Shown: in pieces, positions 19,919 through 32,449 of the stretch | How positions within the stretch are numbered: the first letter of the stretch is position 1 | Layout: the number at the start of each line of letters is the position of its first letter | NCBI GenBank assembly: GCA_033816765.1 | Contig: CM066294.1 | Span: forward strand, 1,550,001-1,614,000 | From: Nothopassalora personata | Lineage: Eukaryota > Ascomycota > Dothideomycetes > Mycosphaerellales > Mycosphaerellaceae | DNA: 64,000 nucleotides | Direction of reading: 5' to 3' | Notes under the pieces: model-generated | Databases searched by the model: none | What the model saw: only the letters and a program-made list of their open reading frames with translations | What the model was told of the DNA's origin: nothing | Position numbers and translations under genes: made by a program

Positions 19919-20740
19919 ATGGCACAACATCCTTGGAGCAAGTCTGGAGACTACCAACCAATACATGACCACCGTATGTATTCTCAACATCAGAACCATT
20001 CTTGGAGCTGACGAGCTGCTGTAGATGACCTCGCTCGGTCCCCCGTCGAGCTGCTGGCCAAGATTTCGCGATCCCTGAACTTCTCGAGATGATTCTACTC
20101 GCAACGGATGAGACCGCACTCTTCGTCCTTCAGTCTGTTAGCAAAACCTTCCACAGCATGATCACCGGATCCACAGCTATTGAATCTCGCATGTGCCTCC
20201 TACCGACCGCGGATCATCGCCACCTGACACACGTTCTTGCGAAAAACTGCCTTCTTTGCTCCGCCTTCCCATACACGTTCGCCGTTCTCTCGACCGAATA
20301 TTCACAAGAGATCGAGATTGAGCTGCCGGGTCATTGGCTTCAGCAACACAACTTGGACGATGAGCGTGAGCTTCGTGACGACTTGAGCAGAACGGCTCGG
20401 GCCCCAGATCAAAGTAGGCGACCCACGGAAGGACCGCGAAGTATCGATCACCTGCGAAAAGCTCAAATACTCGGTAGAGAGTACAAAAATCAAGGCTGAG
20501 AGCAAACTGGTCAAGTTAGTGGACTGGGCGAGTGAGACTGTCAATGATTACAGAAACTCAATCATCATGTGCAACCTGAGTCATCCGTCACAATTGTGCC
20601 ATGACTATGGGTATTGTAATGGAAGTGCATCGGGCGAGTGGAGCGCGCAGGAATCGGAGCTGAGTGGTATTGTGAATGGAACGATTGGAGAAAGTGATGC
20701 GGAAGCTGGACACGACGACGGTCAAGACGGTCGTACATGA
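19919..20740 (+). pseudogene. F-box-like gene broken by a frameshift
   Basis: Proposed exon 19919-19973, intron 19974-20062, second exon from 20063. The F-box segment reads FAIPELLEMILLATDETALF then VLQSVSKTFHSMI. Near 20395 the frame ends its family-like stretch; the following one (from about 20399, PQIKVGDPRKDREVSITCEK onwards to a stop at 20740) continues as coding-like sequence in the +1 frame. No intron of plausible length joins them. Read as one gene with a recent frameshift, or as two exons with an intron I cannot see. Confidence 0.5.
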
Positions 20741-22055
20741 TCACAGAAGCTCGGCGGCAGCAAGGTTATCCGCTGGTACCCTGAGCTGCAAATGGGGGTT
20801 TGAAGCCTTGAGGAGACTTGATTCGAAGGCGGTAGAAGCATAGACGTAATACGAAGCGTTGTGTTTTCTGACACAAGCTACGAGGGCTACATTGCAAGGG
20901 CAAGTTGGCGACAGCAAGAAGCACGGTCAGAGAGCTGATGCACTGAAACCCGTCGGCGCAGGCCAGGAGCTTAGGTGCTGAATTTGGTACTAGCCTACAT
21001 ACGCTCCTTACAGCTCCGTCCTTCCTCGAGGCAGCAGTCAATTCTTTCCCATGGGTCAGTCTATTCGGGCCACCTTTGCCCCGACTTCACCTCATCTCGA
21101 CCCTGCAGAGCTTCACTTGAATGCGCCCTTCCACTCAGCCCCTTGATCCAGCTACTGCGGCTCAAAATGTAGCCCGGCGCCCTTCCTATAGCGAGCTCTG
21201 ATGTCTTTGCAGAGATTGGCCTGGAAACGTATTCTCTGAAAGTGAGCCTAAGTCAGATTCTTCTGGCTCGGTGGGCGAGTCAAAGCCATCGAGTGCAGTC
21301 TCTTCACCCAATCTTGGTCTAAGGGCGGGAACTTGGAGAGGGAGGTTGCAATGGCGCGGTGCTCTGGTATGTTGGGGAAAATCGACAGAGAAACAGATGG
21401 AACAGGGGAGAGTCTCGAATGAAGCTTGCGTTGCACGTGCGGTTCACATGCACATGTCCGGACCAAGTTTGAGAGATACACCCCTTTCACTCTCGCTGAG
21501 AACCTTCAATCTAGCTATATCCTCATCGTTGCTAATTCTTCAGCCGGGGTTGAGCGCATTGCCATCTCTGCTCTCCCCAGCACATCCAGCAGCTGCATCC
21601 CTACTACTCCTGCCCAATCCTGCAGTTTCCCTCTCTTCATCGGTCCTTTAGCTTATCTGCGCACCAGCGGAGATGTCCGTATTGTCTAGCACCCTGCGGA
21701 TGTAGCCCATCGCGTAGATACGATCCTTGTTGAAGTCCGCTTTAGGTGGTTTCTTCAAAGTGTTCGTGAGCAGACCCGGCCTTGATGAGATGCCCATCGA
21801 TAAACGCTTTCTGACAAGGTGGGTTGGTGATCTGCATACCACGCCACAATCCAGACTGCGATGCTTGCAGTGAGTTTACAGAACGCAGCCATGGTCGCAC
21901 GCCCGGGCGGATAATCGGTATTGATCTGCAGCGCTGGGTGCAGGGAAACCACGTTAGCCGAAACAGTCCTTGGACCTCTTGGCTGATCAGTTTCCCTTAA
22001 CTATGCGGTACGTTTGCAGGTCCGGCAGTGGAGTTGCGCCGGCGCTCAGATCCCG
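20741..22055. other. Intergenic region without recognised genes
   Basis: 1.3 kb. Only short overlapping frames of no protein character were seen on either strand. No repeats or RNA genes recognised. Confidence 0.4.
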
Positions 22056-23202
22056 CTAAAGTACCTCGTCGACCGGCTTGGGATCTAGGAAAATATGCCG
22101 CCGAAGTTTTGGTGAGCCCATTATAGTGGCATTGAAGTTCCAGTTGATGCCAAGAGCTCTGACGACGTCTTTCGAAGAAGCGCAAAGAAGAATGTTCTCG
22201 AGTAGCTCGACGGTCCTAAATACCTGCGTGGCGGCCGCGAACTTCGGCTCGTTGAGCTGGGTGGTGGTCTTCGCGAGTCGTGTTTCTTCCGCTTCTTTCT
22301 GGCCGCGAAGCCGGGTGAGAAGCGCGCCCACGGTGATCTGTAGCATGAGAGTGTGTTTGCGGCTCAAGTGACTCCTAGCTCTCGCTTCCTCCACCTTCTT
22401 CCCACTATCCCCGATGAACTCGAACGTAAAAAACCAGACTCCATCATCCACCTCATAGTCCAACCCAGGAAAGTACTCACCGCTTCGCTCCAAGGCGAAG
22501 GAAAGATCTCCAAAAGTTAGTCCTCCCTCGTGTCGCACATCGAACCTCAGCGTATTCCTGCCCAGGCTATATGCGGTCAGATGCTTGCGTGGCGGATTCA
22601 TGAGGAAGGCGTTGCGCCACTCTCCCTCTGGCCAGTGGGATATAGTGTTGAGGTTGACGTAGAACCGCACCCTAAATTCCATGCAGTCTAGTGCTAGCTC
22701 CAAAGTCGATGGACTGGGGGCTCGCGGGTCACTGGAGGGAGCCAAAGCTGTCATCATCATGGCGAGGGCCGGGTCGAGAGTGCTGAGCGCAAAGAAATTG
22801 GGGACTTTGGCTGGAAGGTCCTGGATTCGAAGGTCGATGGTCCGAGATCATGGCGTCGCATTTTGGTCCATCCCAGTGTGTCCAGGTAAGGTACTGATCT
22901 ATTGGTTTGGATTTTGAGCAAGTGAAATGCTGGCGAAGCGTAGGCGAGCCATCGATGGTAGACTTGAAGTCCGAGTGAGTGCGACGGACACGGATGACGT
23001 CCCAAGAAGGTAGACAAAGTAAGATGGCCTCAAGGAGCTCAACGATATCAAGGACTTGCTTCGTAGCTCGGAAGTGGCATTGGCGAAGTTGGCACTGCAA
23101 TGCGGCCTGCACACAAGCAAGCTGCGCGCTTCTGAGGTCTATGTCGTGGATCTTGCAATCCGATAGCCATTTCTGTAAGTAGAGGTCCGGAGAATATGCC
23201 AT
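22056..23202 (-). pseudogene. F-box-like gene with internal frameshift and a second F-box at its C-terminus
   Basis: Two overlapping frames. The first (start 23202) carries an F-box-like segment VLDIVELLEAILLCLPSWDV ... GSPTLRQHF. The second (open from about 22850, stop at 22056) begins DLRIQDLPAKVPNFFALSTL and contains EGEWRNAFLMNPP, the equivalent of the C-terminal part of this family. One shift near 22850 would join them. The second frame then ends with another F-box segment (VFRTVELLENILLCASSKDV ... SPKLRRHIFLDPKPVDEVL), as if the start of the next tandem copy had been fused on. Could also be two real genes overlapping by 32 bp. Confidence 0.5.
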
Positions 23203-23384
23203 GGATGTGTATATGTGTTGATCAGACTGTTCAATGGTATACTGAAGGCGAGTTGAGGATGAAGCAAGGGGTGCGCGAAAGGTTGTCTGAAACGCGTTCC
23301 ACGACCTTGCCCATTCCTACCGGAGGCCTGCGCTCATCTTGTCATCTGTTCGTGTCCCTACGACTTCTCAATCGCAATGCCTTC

Positions 23385-24170
23385 AGTCGAGGCCCTGTGG
23401 CCGTGACATTCCTGATCTATGTTCTCTACGCCTCGAAGCCATACACTGTCTGCCGGTAGGCAATCCTGGGCGTCCATGAAGTGATGCCACTTTCCCTCTC
23501 GTGCAGAATCTCTCAGGCCGTTGACATCGCCGAAGGACGTCCGATAAACTGCCTCGAACGTAATGCGGAGCATACCGACTGTACAAGTGTATAACCGGTC
23601 TACGCCTCAATATACCCAATGTTTCCATCCCACCGCACCGTCGTACAAACTAGAATCAGTGATGAAAATGTCGCGCCACTGTCCTTCGTTCCACAGAAGC
23701 AGATCACTCAGGTTGAAACAGATGAAGGCCTTACTTCTCTCCTGGTTATATAACGAGTTCTGGTCGCCGTGCCATTGCTTATAAGCTCCTTGAATACTGA
23801 GTAGATTGCCACGATGGGGACGACCTCATCTTCTGGGCCAATGGCAGTGGTACCGTCCCATAAGCTGCCGTTCCAGAAGGGAGAGTCCGGGCCAGATGGT
23901 CGAGCTTCCAGATAATTGTCTGCAGCACTTACTTGGGCTCGAGAAAGATGTGTTGACGAAGTTGAGGAGAGTTGGTGGAAGCAGCCTTCCAAGTAGAGTT
24001 GGTGCGCCTGCTGCGCACTACATCCTCCGGCGGCAGCTGCAGTCGGATGTTCTCAAGCAGCTCCATTGTCTATATCTCAAAGATAGCACGTGCTGCGTTG
24101 TCAGAGGAGATGTTCGTGGTCTTGCCGGGTTTGAGTGATGGCTGTCATAACAAGTCGTCGTGATGTGGTG
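23385..24170 (-). pseudogene. Decayed F-box-like gene copy
   Basis: On the - strand the family motifs appear in order but in different frames: NAARAIFEI, then a TAG stop, then TMELLENIRLQLPPEDVVRS and SPQLRQHIFLEPK, and further down WNEGQWRDIFIT. A premature stop plus at least one frameshift indicate a dead member of the local F-box family. Confidence 0.55.
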
Positions 24171-24399
24171 ATCCTTCGGTGGTTGGTGTTGGTTAATCGA
24201 AGTGATTGGAGTCTCCTGCAGCGGTGACCGTGGTGTAGGATGTGGTGGACGAAGAGAGGCCGGTAGGCCTTAAGAACGTTGAACTCATTTCAGTATTTCT
24301 ACGGGACCGCACGCGCTCACGCATATGACCCACGCTTGGAGCACCAGCACGTGTAACAGCTTGTCACTTGTGGGTGATTGCATGGTGGAGATCCACATC

Positions 24400-25621
24400 C
24401 TATGCTTGCCCATCAGCAGCCTCACTCGCTGTCCCGCTCTCATTAACATTCTGCACAGGCGTTGCTGCGCCGCTTGATGCGCCACCCGCCTTTGCTTCAT
24501 CGTTCTTCTTCGCCGCCGATCGCTGCCACTCCGGAATCGCTGCCTTCCCGCCGATCAGCCTGCTGTATGGTGTGCCGGCACTTTGGCGGTTCGGCATCGA
24601 GTTGGCACGCTCTGTCGACGATGCAGAGCCATTGACACCGTCGACGTCGCCGTTTGCAGGCGGCTTAACGGCCGGTGCCTGGCTCATGGGCTGTGGAGCC
24701 GGAGCGGCACCTGATTGTGCTGGAGTACCATTGACTGGGCCAGTGATGCCGGGCGCACCGGTAATAGGCGATGAAGCCTGGCTCTGGTTGGTGAAGCTGG
24801 GTGTGGTCCTACCAGGCGCCGCACCTCCACCTTGCATCCTGTTGCTCACCAGCGTCTTCAAGGACTTCATCTCGGTATTCAGCTCCTTCAGCCTAAGGTC
24901 AGTCTGCTCCTTCTCCTTCTCGATCGCGCGTGGAATCTGGTCCCTGATTTCACCGATCTCCCTCGCCATACGCTTCGCCTCTTGTTCGCGCTCTTCATTT
25001 GCCTGCTTCATCCTAGTCACGACACCTTCAACCTCGGCCAACGCGGCGTCAAGTCGTGCCTTCCGTTGTGCTTCAGCATCCTTGAGCTCTTGCGTATCGG
25101 TTGCTAATTGGTCCAGCAACGCAAACGCTTTGTCGAAGCTCGCGTCCACGCCAGCTTTGTCCTGCTCCAGCTGTGGTGGCGTCGGTGGTGCGATCAGAGG
25201 ATATATGTATCGCTTCGCCGTCCAGTACAAGCCGTACCCCACTCCACCCATGACCGTTGCCGCAATGAAGTAATCTCGCCAGTCCCGCCTAGGAGCTTCG
25301 GGAGGAGGTTGCTGCCAGTTCGGAGGGTAGGCATATTGATTGTTCTGGTAGCCATTATATTGTGGAGGAGGTTGTCGGTTCTGGATGTTCGGCGGTTGCG
25401 AGTTGTATGGTGCGGAGCCTTGACCCACCCTTGCGAGGGATGCGTCTATCTCATCTTGAGTCAGATTCTTCGACTTCAAGAAAGCGATGCGTTGTTCAAG
25501 CGGTGCAGAGGCGACGGAGGGGTCCTGGAGGACTGTGTAGCATGTTAGATGTGGTTTGAGTGGGCACGTATGGATTCATCGTACAGGACACAGCGCCCTC
25601 GATCAGGTCCTCGTGGACCAT
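24400..25621 (-). CDS. pex14: Peroxin 14, peroxisomal import docking protein
   Basis: Exon 25585-25621, intron 25533-25584, exon 24400-25532; 389 residues. N-terminal Pex14 domain (MVHEDLIEGAVSFLQDPSVA ... FLKSKNLTQDEIDASL, about 1-45), which binds WxxxF motifs of the receptor Pex5. A Pro/Gln-rich linker leads to a membrane segment (YFIAATVMGGVGYGLYW, about 105-122), followed by a coiled coil (about 135-225) and a Ser/Pro/Ala-rich tail. It acts at the peroxisomal membrane with Pex13 and Pex17. The first exon is required: the long exon alone has only a TTG. Divergent from ndc80. Confidence 0.93.
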
Positions 25622-25972
25622 CTTGCCTGAGGTATCGCAGCGCTGGTGAGAGTGTCCAACAGCCCAACACGATGCCTCCTGAACGGGCTTGGGAGAAGAT
25701 CTACGAGAGGTGAAAGTACGAAGACGGTCGATGCAGCTGGCATATCATGCAGATCGCATGTGCGCGCTGCAGCTCGCGGCTGGCACCTCGGCTCGCTCGG
25801 CTAGCTTTCCCGATGAGCGAGCAAAAAGCGCGCTAACTCGTCTTGGGAAGTCTGTTTACTTCTAAACTGGCAGGCGCGACTTGCACATCACACTTGCCAT
25901 AGCCATACACACGAGTGAGCCAGCAGGAAGGCGCGCACGACTTGAACAGATATCGCGAGCTTGTGCGAAGCC
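25622..25972. promoter_or_regulatory. Divergent intergenic region pex14 / ndc80
   Basis: 351 bp separating two start codons on opposite strands, so it should contain both promoters. No clear TATA box; rich in GCTCGC-like and CAGCTC sequence. Confidence 0.4.
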
Positions 25973-28381
25973 ATGTCAGCACCGCGACGGCAAACAATGT
26001 CGCAAGACACGGGCCTGTTCTCTGCGAAGCGCCAGCGAGAGGTGAGTCGTTCATGTTTACAGCCTCAGCGACACGCGCATACTGATGGCACCGTCGCAGA
26101 CACTCGGCGCCGTCTCCCACAATGCCTCCGCGATTCCCATGCCGGCTTCTGCCATGAAGCGATCGACCTCGACCTCGAACTTCGGACCCGCACCGCACAC
26201 CACGAATCATGTGCGCTCGACGTCAGGATCGCGTATGTCGCTCGCGCCAGGACGACCAGCCCAGCCCATGTTCCATCGATCATCCTCAGGCGACAATCTG
26301 GCTGGTATGGGCTTCTCGACGGTGCAGAAACCGAGCACACAGAACTTCTTTGCGAGCACGGGAGGGAGGAAAAGCTTGGCGCCCGTGACAAGCACCCCGG
26401 CGAATCCGCTGCAGTTTGAGCAGAGCACGCAGCGAAGGAGTAGCGTCTACAGCGCAAGGCCGTCAGCTGGACTTGGACCCGCGGGACATCAGTCTTTCTT
26501 TGCGACAGCACCTCCCCTCAACGGTATACCCACCGACCCGCGACGACTGAAGGATCCCGGAACGAGGCAGGGCATGGGACAGGAGCTTATGGAGTTCCTG
26601 ACCCAGCGCAACTTCGAGATGGAAGCCAAGCACAGTCTGACGCACAAGACCATGACTTCGCCGACGCAGAAGGACTTCAACCTGATGTTCCAATTCTTGT
26701 ACCACCAGATCGATCCGTCCTATCGCTTCCAGAAGAACATTGACGCCGAAGTGCCGCCGTTACTGAAGCAGATGCGATATCCATTCGAGAAGAACATCTC
26801 CAAAAGTCAGCTTGCGGCAGTAGGAGGGCAGAACTGGAGCACATTTCTTGGACTGCTGCACTGGATGATGCAGCTTGCGAAGATGATGGAGCAGTACAGC
26901 ACTGGAGTCTACGACAATGCATGTGCGGAAGCCGGTTTCGACATCAGCGCAGACCGGATCACCTTTCACTTCTTGTCGGATGCGTACAAAGAATGGCTAT
27001 CGATCGAAGACGATGATGACGAAGAAGAGGAGGCGAAACGAAGGATCCAGCCACACATTGATGCCATGGCCGCCAAATTCGAGGAGTCGAACGCAGCGAA
27101 TCTGGAGCAGGTCAAGCAGCTGGAAGCAGAGAGTAAAGCATTGCAGGAGCAAATCGAGGAGCTCGGGAAGAGCGCTCCAAGGTTGCAGAAACTGGACGAG
27201 ACCATCAAAATCTTGGAAGAAGATCGACAAAAGTTTGAAAATTACAATGCCAGTATGGATGCCAAGGTCGAGAAGTACACTCATCGAGCGGACCTTCTTC
27301 AGCAGGAAATTGAGAGGTGCGAGCAGGAGATGGCAGAAGCTGAGGCTGAGCGAGTCGAGCTGCAACGAAAGGTTGATGAGCAAGGGCTCAGCGTGCAGGA
27401 CATTGATCGCATGAACACTGAGCGTGAGAGATTGCAGAAGGGTGTTGAGAGTACGCTGATCCGGTTGGAAGAAGCCAAGGAAAGGACGAGCAAGAAAGAG
27501 AGTGAAACTGGCGCAAAGCTGGACGAGCTCGAGAACGCAGTACAGAAGTACAACTCGCTGGGCTATCAAATCGGCATAATACCCTCCTCGGCCCAGAATG
27601 CGAACGGACACGACTACGAGTTGAAGTTGAACGTCAACTCTGGCCCTGACTTCACACAATCTCAGCTCGGCGTATCGAATCCACATTCCCTCTCAAACTC
27701 AGACAGACTCCTAGCGGATTCCAACAACGGCTACCAACCACAGCACCTCCTCCCGCACGCAGACCTGAAGACCACCAAGAAGCAGCTCCAAGACCTTAGG
27801 AAGGACATCTCTGACCGACGAAATGCTGCTCTCGAGGACGACATGGCCAAGGTCGATATGCTCGATAAGACCCGGGAGGCACTGGAAGACAAGCATTCCG
27901 AGCTTGAGACGCTACGACACCGAGTTGAAACGGCCCAAGAAGAATTTGAAAAGATGCGTGAGATTTCCTCTGCCCAGGGCATGGCCAGCGAAGCACAAAT
28001 CGAGAAGATGGAGAAGGAGCTCAACAAGATGCGCGCGACTCTTGGCGAGAGTGTGCAACTGATGGAGCAGAGGGAGATGACGACGAATCTCGAGTAAGTC
28101 ATGACGACAACCCTGCTACATGAGACTAAAGACTGATTCCCCTCAGATACGAACAATTGACGCTCCGCTGCGGCGAACTTCGCGAAGAACTCCACACCGA
28201 GTTGGAGAGGATCATTCAGTACATCATCAACTTCAAGCTACACATCCAAGGCAGTCTAGAGAACTACGAAGAGTTCGTGGCGGCGGAGTGTGAACGGGAA
28301 TGGGAAGAGCAGGAAGCCGCTGACGGACAGATGGACGTAGAGCTTGGAACTGAGGAAGAGGTCGCTGCCATGGAGGAATAG
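25973..28381 (+). CDS. ndc80: Kinetochore protein Ndc80 (Hec1)
   Basis: Exons 25973-26041, 26100-28093 and 28147-28381 give 765 residues. The first exon supplies [20 protein letters not shown], followed after splicing by TLGAVSHN, the basic N-terminal tail that binds microtubules and is an Aurora B target. A calponin-homology region (about 180-310, [14 protein letters not shown] ... [13 protein letters not shown]) binds the microtubule; long coiled coils (about 345-end) pair with Nuf2. The final exon ([18 protein letters not shown]) is the tetramerisation end. The ATG at 26085 lies inside the first intron and is rejected as the start. Length fits fungal Ndc80. Confidence 0.94.
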
Positions 28382-29506
28382 ACTGGGACTTGGGGATGAA
28401 TGCTTGTTGATTTTATGATTGATGACCAGGACTCGGGCGCTCAGGTTGTGTGGGCTTGAGAGATACCTCTGTGCGCAGTTGATTGTTCAGGGCACTTGTT
28501 GAGCAGATATCTCTTTCATCCAGATAATTTTGTTGAAGAGTGTAAGATGCGACTTACCCGTATGTATCGCTTTAGGGGCAGTGCAAGTGCGGCGAATGAC
28601 AACTTCGTAGCCCCGACAGTTTCCTCCCCCCCCCCCCCCCCCCCAGGGATAGGAGCAGGGATGATGGCAAAAAATGAAAGAACGAGTAAAATCTTCTCCA
28701 GCCGCCAGCGACGACGCCAAGGCTCTGTTGAAAAGGCTGAAAAATTGGAGATGGGGTGAAATGAACACCCCGTCCACAAGCTAGCGGCCTATGGGCCACT
28801 CGGATGCCCGCGATCTTGACCACTGGACCTCATCGCCTTGCTGATCGATAGGTTTTGCACGGTTCTTGCTCAGAAACATGCTTCAGTGTGGTCCAAAGAC
28901 ATAAGTACATGATGAGTACTTGGGCTCGCAGTGAGTATGTCGAGGCGACTCAATGACGCCATCATGGTAGCAGAGCGCTTGGCCAGCATTATCCACACGA
29001 ACAGCTGTACGTGCAAGAAGGTGTACGTGAAGATGAGGCGGTGAGGTGAGGTAATGCGAAGGGACATGGCACGGCAGAGAAGATAGACTGACGAAGCTAT
29101 GGATTTATGGAACAGCCTTTAATGACGATGACCTCCAACGACGATGACTTCGGACGACAGTGACTTCGATGACGACAGTGATGTGGATAGTCGTGTCCTG
29201 TCGGACCTGTAAACAAAACCAGTCAGCAAGAGCTCAAAGCACACAAAGTGACGACGAAACTCACCCGAAGGTCCACCTTGCATCGCCTCCAGATTGTTAT
29301 CAGGCCGCTGAAACCTTGGAGGTCAACAATAACCCTCCCATCTCAGTCCAGCCGACAAGTGGACTCTCTCCCCTCGGGCACGGTGTTGCACCAGTGCATC
29401 GGTCAGCGGCAACCCCAGCAGAAAGCACTCCTCTCCGAAGAGCATAAAAGCGTGCGATCCGCCGAAGCGCCTGGCGATGAAGGTCTTGTTGCACTCCCCT
29501 AGCCGG
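28382..29506. other. Gene-poor region with a poly-C run
   Basis: No gene recognised. Contains a run of about 19 cytosines (28626-28644) and short GACGATGAC-type repeats near 29130-29180. A frame on the - strand (29323-29553) has some protein character but no recognisable family. Confidence 0.4.
28626..28644 (+). repeat. Poly-C homopolymer
   Basis: About 19 consecutive C, downstream of ndc80. Length may vary between reads or strains. Confidence 0.8.
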
Positions 29507-29927
29507 TTACCTCGGGTCGGATACATGCGTACAACGAAGACACTGCCCTTCATGCCTTAAGTCGATCAGAAGCCGAGGAGGTATTGTGTTCTTTTTGATC
29601 ATGTCGGTCTTCTCCTCCGAAGTCGTGTGCCTACCGGCCGCGCTGCGTATTGATGGTTCGGTTCGGTTGGGTTCGTGGGTTTTGTTAGAGTTGTTGGTGT
29701 GATGGGTATGGTCGGTGGAGGTGAAGGTTGCGTTGTTCGATTGACTGATTATTCGGATGTGGTGGGTGGTGGTTGATGTTTGGTGAGTGTCTGTATTGAG
29801 CGTCAGTACTGTACGGTGGACAAGACGGTGGCAGCGGCATGGACTCACGGTGGGAGTGTGAGGAGGCAGGCGGTGAGCTTGTTGTGGGCCACTCAAAGCC
29901 ATGTGGAAGTGCGTCGTTGATTGACAT
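29507..29927 (-). CDS. Hypothetical protein, Thr/His/Asn-rich
   Basis: Proposed exon 29849-29927 (starts MSINDALPHGFEWPTTSSPP), a GTGAGT..ACAG intron of about 55-60 bp, and a second exon ending at 29507. The frames join without shift. Composition is low-complexity (THHTNNSNKTHEPNRTEP), ending with a CLRC motif. No family recognised; may not be a gene. Confidence 0.3.
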
Positions 29928-31650
29928 TTTGGTGACGATTATGGTTGAGTGTTTCTGCAATGAAGGTCAGCTGACTGCATGGGCGCAATGAGTGTGGACT
30001 CACTTGGCATTGGCGGCCGGCGTTGAGGTGTATGTTGCGTCAATGCGGTGGCTGGAAAAGTTTGTGGAGACGATGACTATGAGACGATGAAGGTCAGCAA
30101 TCGTTGTACGACATGATGTCGACGGACTGTACATACCATCGATGGTGGCGACGTGCGGTGAGCTCGAAGTGGAATGCACCCAGTATACTCGGTGGAAACA
30201 GGCAGTTTTCTGTCATGCCCAGGACGACGACGACGATGACGACAAGGTCGGTGTCCTCCAACGCCAGGCACATGTGCCCGGACGTTGATGGCCTCCTTTT
30301 TCCGATCCCATGGCTCCACAGCTGGTCATCTCCTGCTTCATAGCCATTATCCCAAGTTTTGCCACCTCCTTCGATCGCCCGACTCCGCCACTGGTGTCTC
30401 CGGCTTCATTGTCATCTCCCGGGCCCCAATTTCTAGTAATAATAATGTAACCACTTCTTGCTCTACGGCTCCACAGCTGACGCTGATGCTTCCTCGCCGA
30501 CCTAATAGTATGAATATGTGTATGTGTGAGAGGAAACGGCGGTATGGCGGTGCGACGGTACGGCGATTCGACGGCAAGGTGGTGGAGAGGAGGAGCAGGG
30601 TGGCAAATTATTGGAGAAGGAGGAGGAGGCGGAGGAGGTGACAGTGGAGGATCGGTGATGGAGGGTTGACGTTGCGACGGTGCGACGATACGGCGATTCG
30701 GCGGGGGGTGAGAGAGGTGAGAATGGAAGTGTGGAGGAAGGAAGGAAAGAAGGAAATCGAACTGCTATAAATACTATGGCTTCCACCTTTACTTCACGCT
30801 AACCTCTTCGCTGGACCTAAACGGCCACTGTCATTGGTGCACATGAGGCAGTTCAAGAGAATATCTGCATCCTGATAGGCCTTGTAGCACTCCCACACCA
30901 TTATCAGAGTTCTGTCATATGTTGTGTAGCTAAATATGAAAGCATAACTCATGGTACGCTGTGTTTGCGATCATCAGCTGTAAGCAGGAATGTCTCCATG
31001 TGCAACGTCCATGGAGAACATTGCAAGATGTATGGCATTGGAGCCCCAACGATGCAATTGTACCTGCATAATGTCTTCTGTACATGTGACGTGCGTGTCG
31101 TTCTCTGGGTACATCGTCGTCGGCATCCAGCTTTTTTCAAACCGGCACCAGCGGTTCTCTGCCGAAGTCGACTGTGCAGCAGCCGATCACCAGGAGAAAT
31201 CCATTTGCAACCTCATGCAGTGCCGGCAGTAAATTCAGCGACTCTGCATCGGCTGTTATGTACAGTTCTTTCGCCCGGAGATCGTCTAGGTCCGACGGTT
31301 CTGGAAACGCCATTCTTCAAGGTGCCTCACTCAAGAGCAAAATCAAGCGAAATCTCCCTCAGATAAATGATGGGTTCGTTGCAAATGCAGTGCAAGCTTA
31401 GGTGAAATTGTGCTTGTCGTACGCCATCCCACAGACCTGCCCACGCTTGACACCTCTTGAGTATGCGCCGTTTCTTCCTGAGCGCCAAGATGCGCCCGTA
31501 TCTCGATAAGGTCAAAGCCGAACGGCGACTTCGAATGAAGGCTTCGTTGGTGAAAGCAAACATTGTGGCGTAAAGTGATGTTCTCCTCTTGTTCGATCAT
31601 AGACGGTTCTCTTCCACTTCTAAGGATTTCAACCTGACATATTGGTTAGC
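29928..31650. other. Region without recognised genes
   Basis: 1.7 kb with many short frames and simple GAC/GAT and AGG-rich stretches (30215-30245, 30570-30650). No RNA gene or repeat family recognised. Confidence 0.35.
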
Positions 31651-32191
31651 ATGATTCAGTCCAGCACTGCTTCCAACGTGTCCAATCACCTTATCGCCAT
31701 TGCGAGTGTCTTTGTCGGGGCTGTGACTACTTTCCTCGAGGGCGACGAGCTCACTCGCGCTACTGTCACATTTGAGGACGTTATCTCTCGACTGGATTGC
31801 CGTTGCATATCAAGAGAAAGTCCTTGCGCCTGCTGAGTCCGTCAGACACAGTACGTGGATCAGTCACTTCATGGACGACAGACAACCGTCGACAAGAGCG
31901 AAGAGTAGGGGCACGACACGGCATGAAGTTCAGTTTGGATGGCGCCCGGGTGGGTCCCGTCTCGCATTCCTCGCACCGATCGCCGAAGGTGTCATTGCCG
32001 AAAGTGTTTCAAATCTTGAGGACATTCGACAGATTCCCTCCACAACACACGATGCCCACCTCTTGACCGCGAATGAGCTTGATATCGACGACGACCTTGT
32101 CAATGTAGCAGGCATGAATAGTAGGCAACAAAAGCTGCTGGCTTGGGTCCATAAGCTGGCAGCGAACAGCTCAAAGTCGACCCCATGGTGA
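31651..32191 (+). pseudogene. Possible broken gene of unknown family
   Basis: Frame one starts ATG at 31651 (MIQSSTASNVSNHLIAIASV ... TVTFEDVISRLD) and stops at 31836. A second frame over 31772-32191 contains LAFLAPIAEGVIAESVSNLE and NELDIDDDLVNVAG, helix-like and plausible. They overlap without a usable intron, suggesting a frameshift. No family recognised. Confidence 0.25.
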
Positions 32192-32449
32192 CAGCCAGTC
32201 GCAGAGCGCCTACTACGTGGCCACAGACTGTCTTTGTACTGATGGCTGCAAGACATGGTAGACCCCAAGTGTTGTGAAGGCTCACGACATGACGAGAGGA
32301 CTGTCTCGTCAAGGCTGCAATTATTACCGGCAGCAATAAATCAGCGTCTTCAATGACCGGCTTGTCTCTCAACGACCCAGACCAAATGCCATCATGAGCT
32401 AGCTGTGTTGTCGTTGGAGGCTGCTTCTGTCACCGTGCTGTATCTATTT

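Noticed and set aside
24368..25273. 301-codon + strand frame opposite pex14
   Set aside because: Shadow of the Ala/Pro-rich pex14 coding strand; low-complexity product and no motif.
26085..26099. ATG at 26085 as the ndc80 start
   Set aside because: It lies within a GTGAGT..CGCAG intron; the upstream exon from 25973 gives the usual basic Ndc80 N-terminus.
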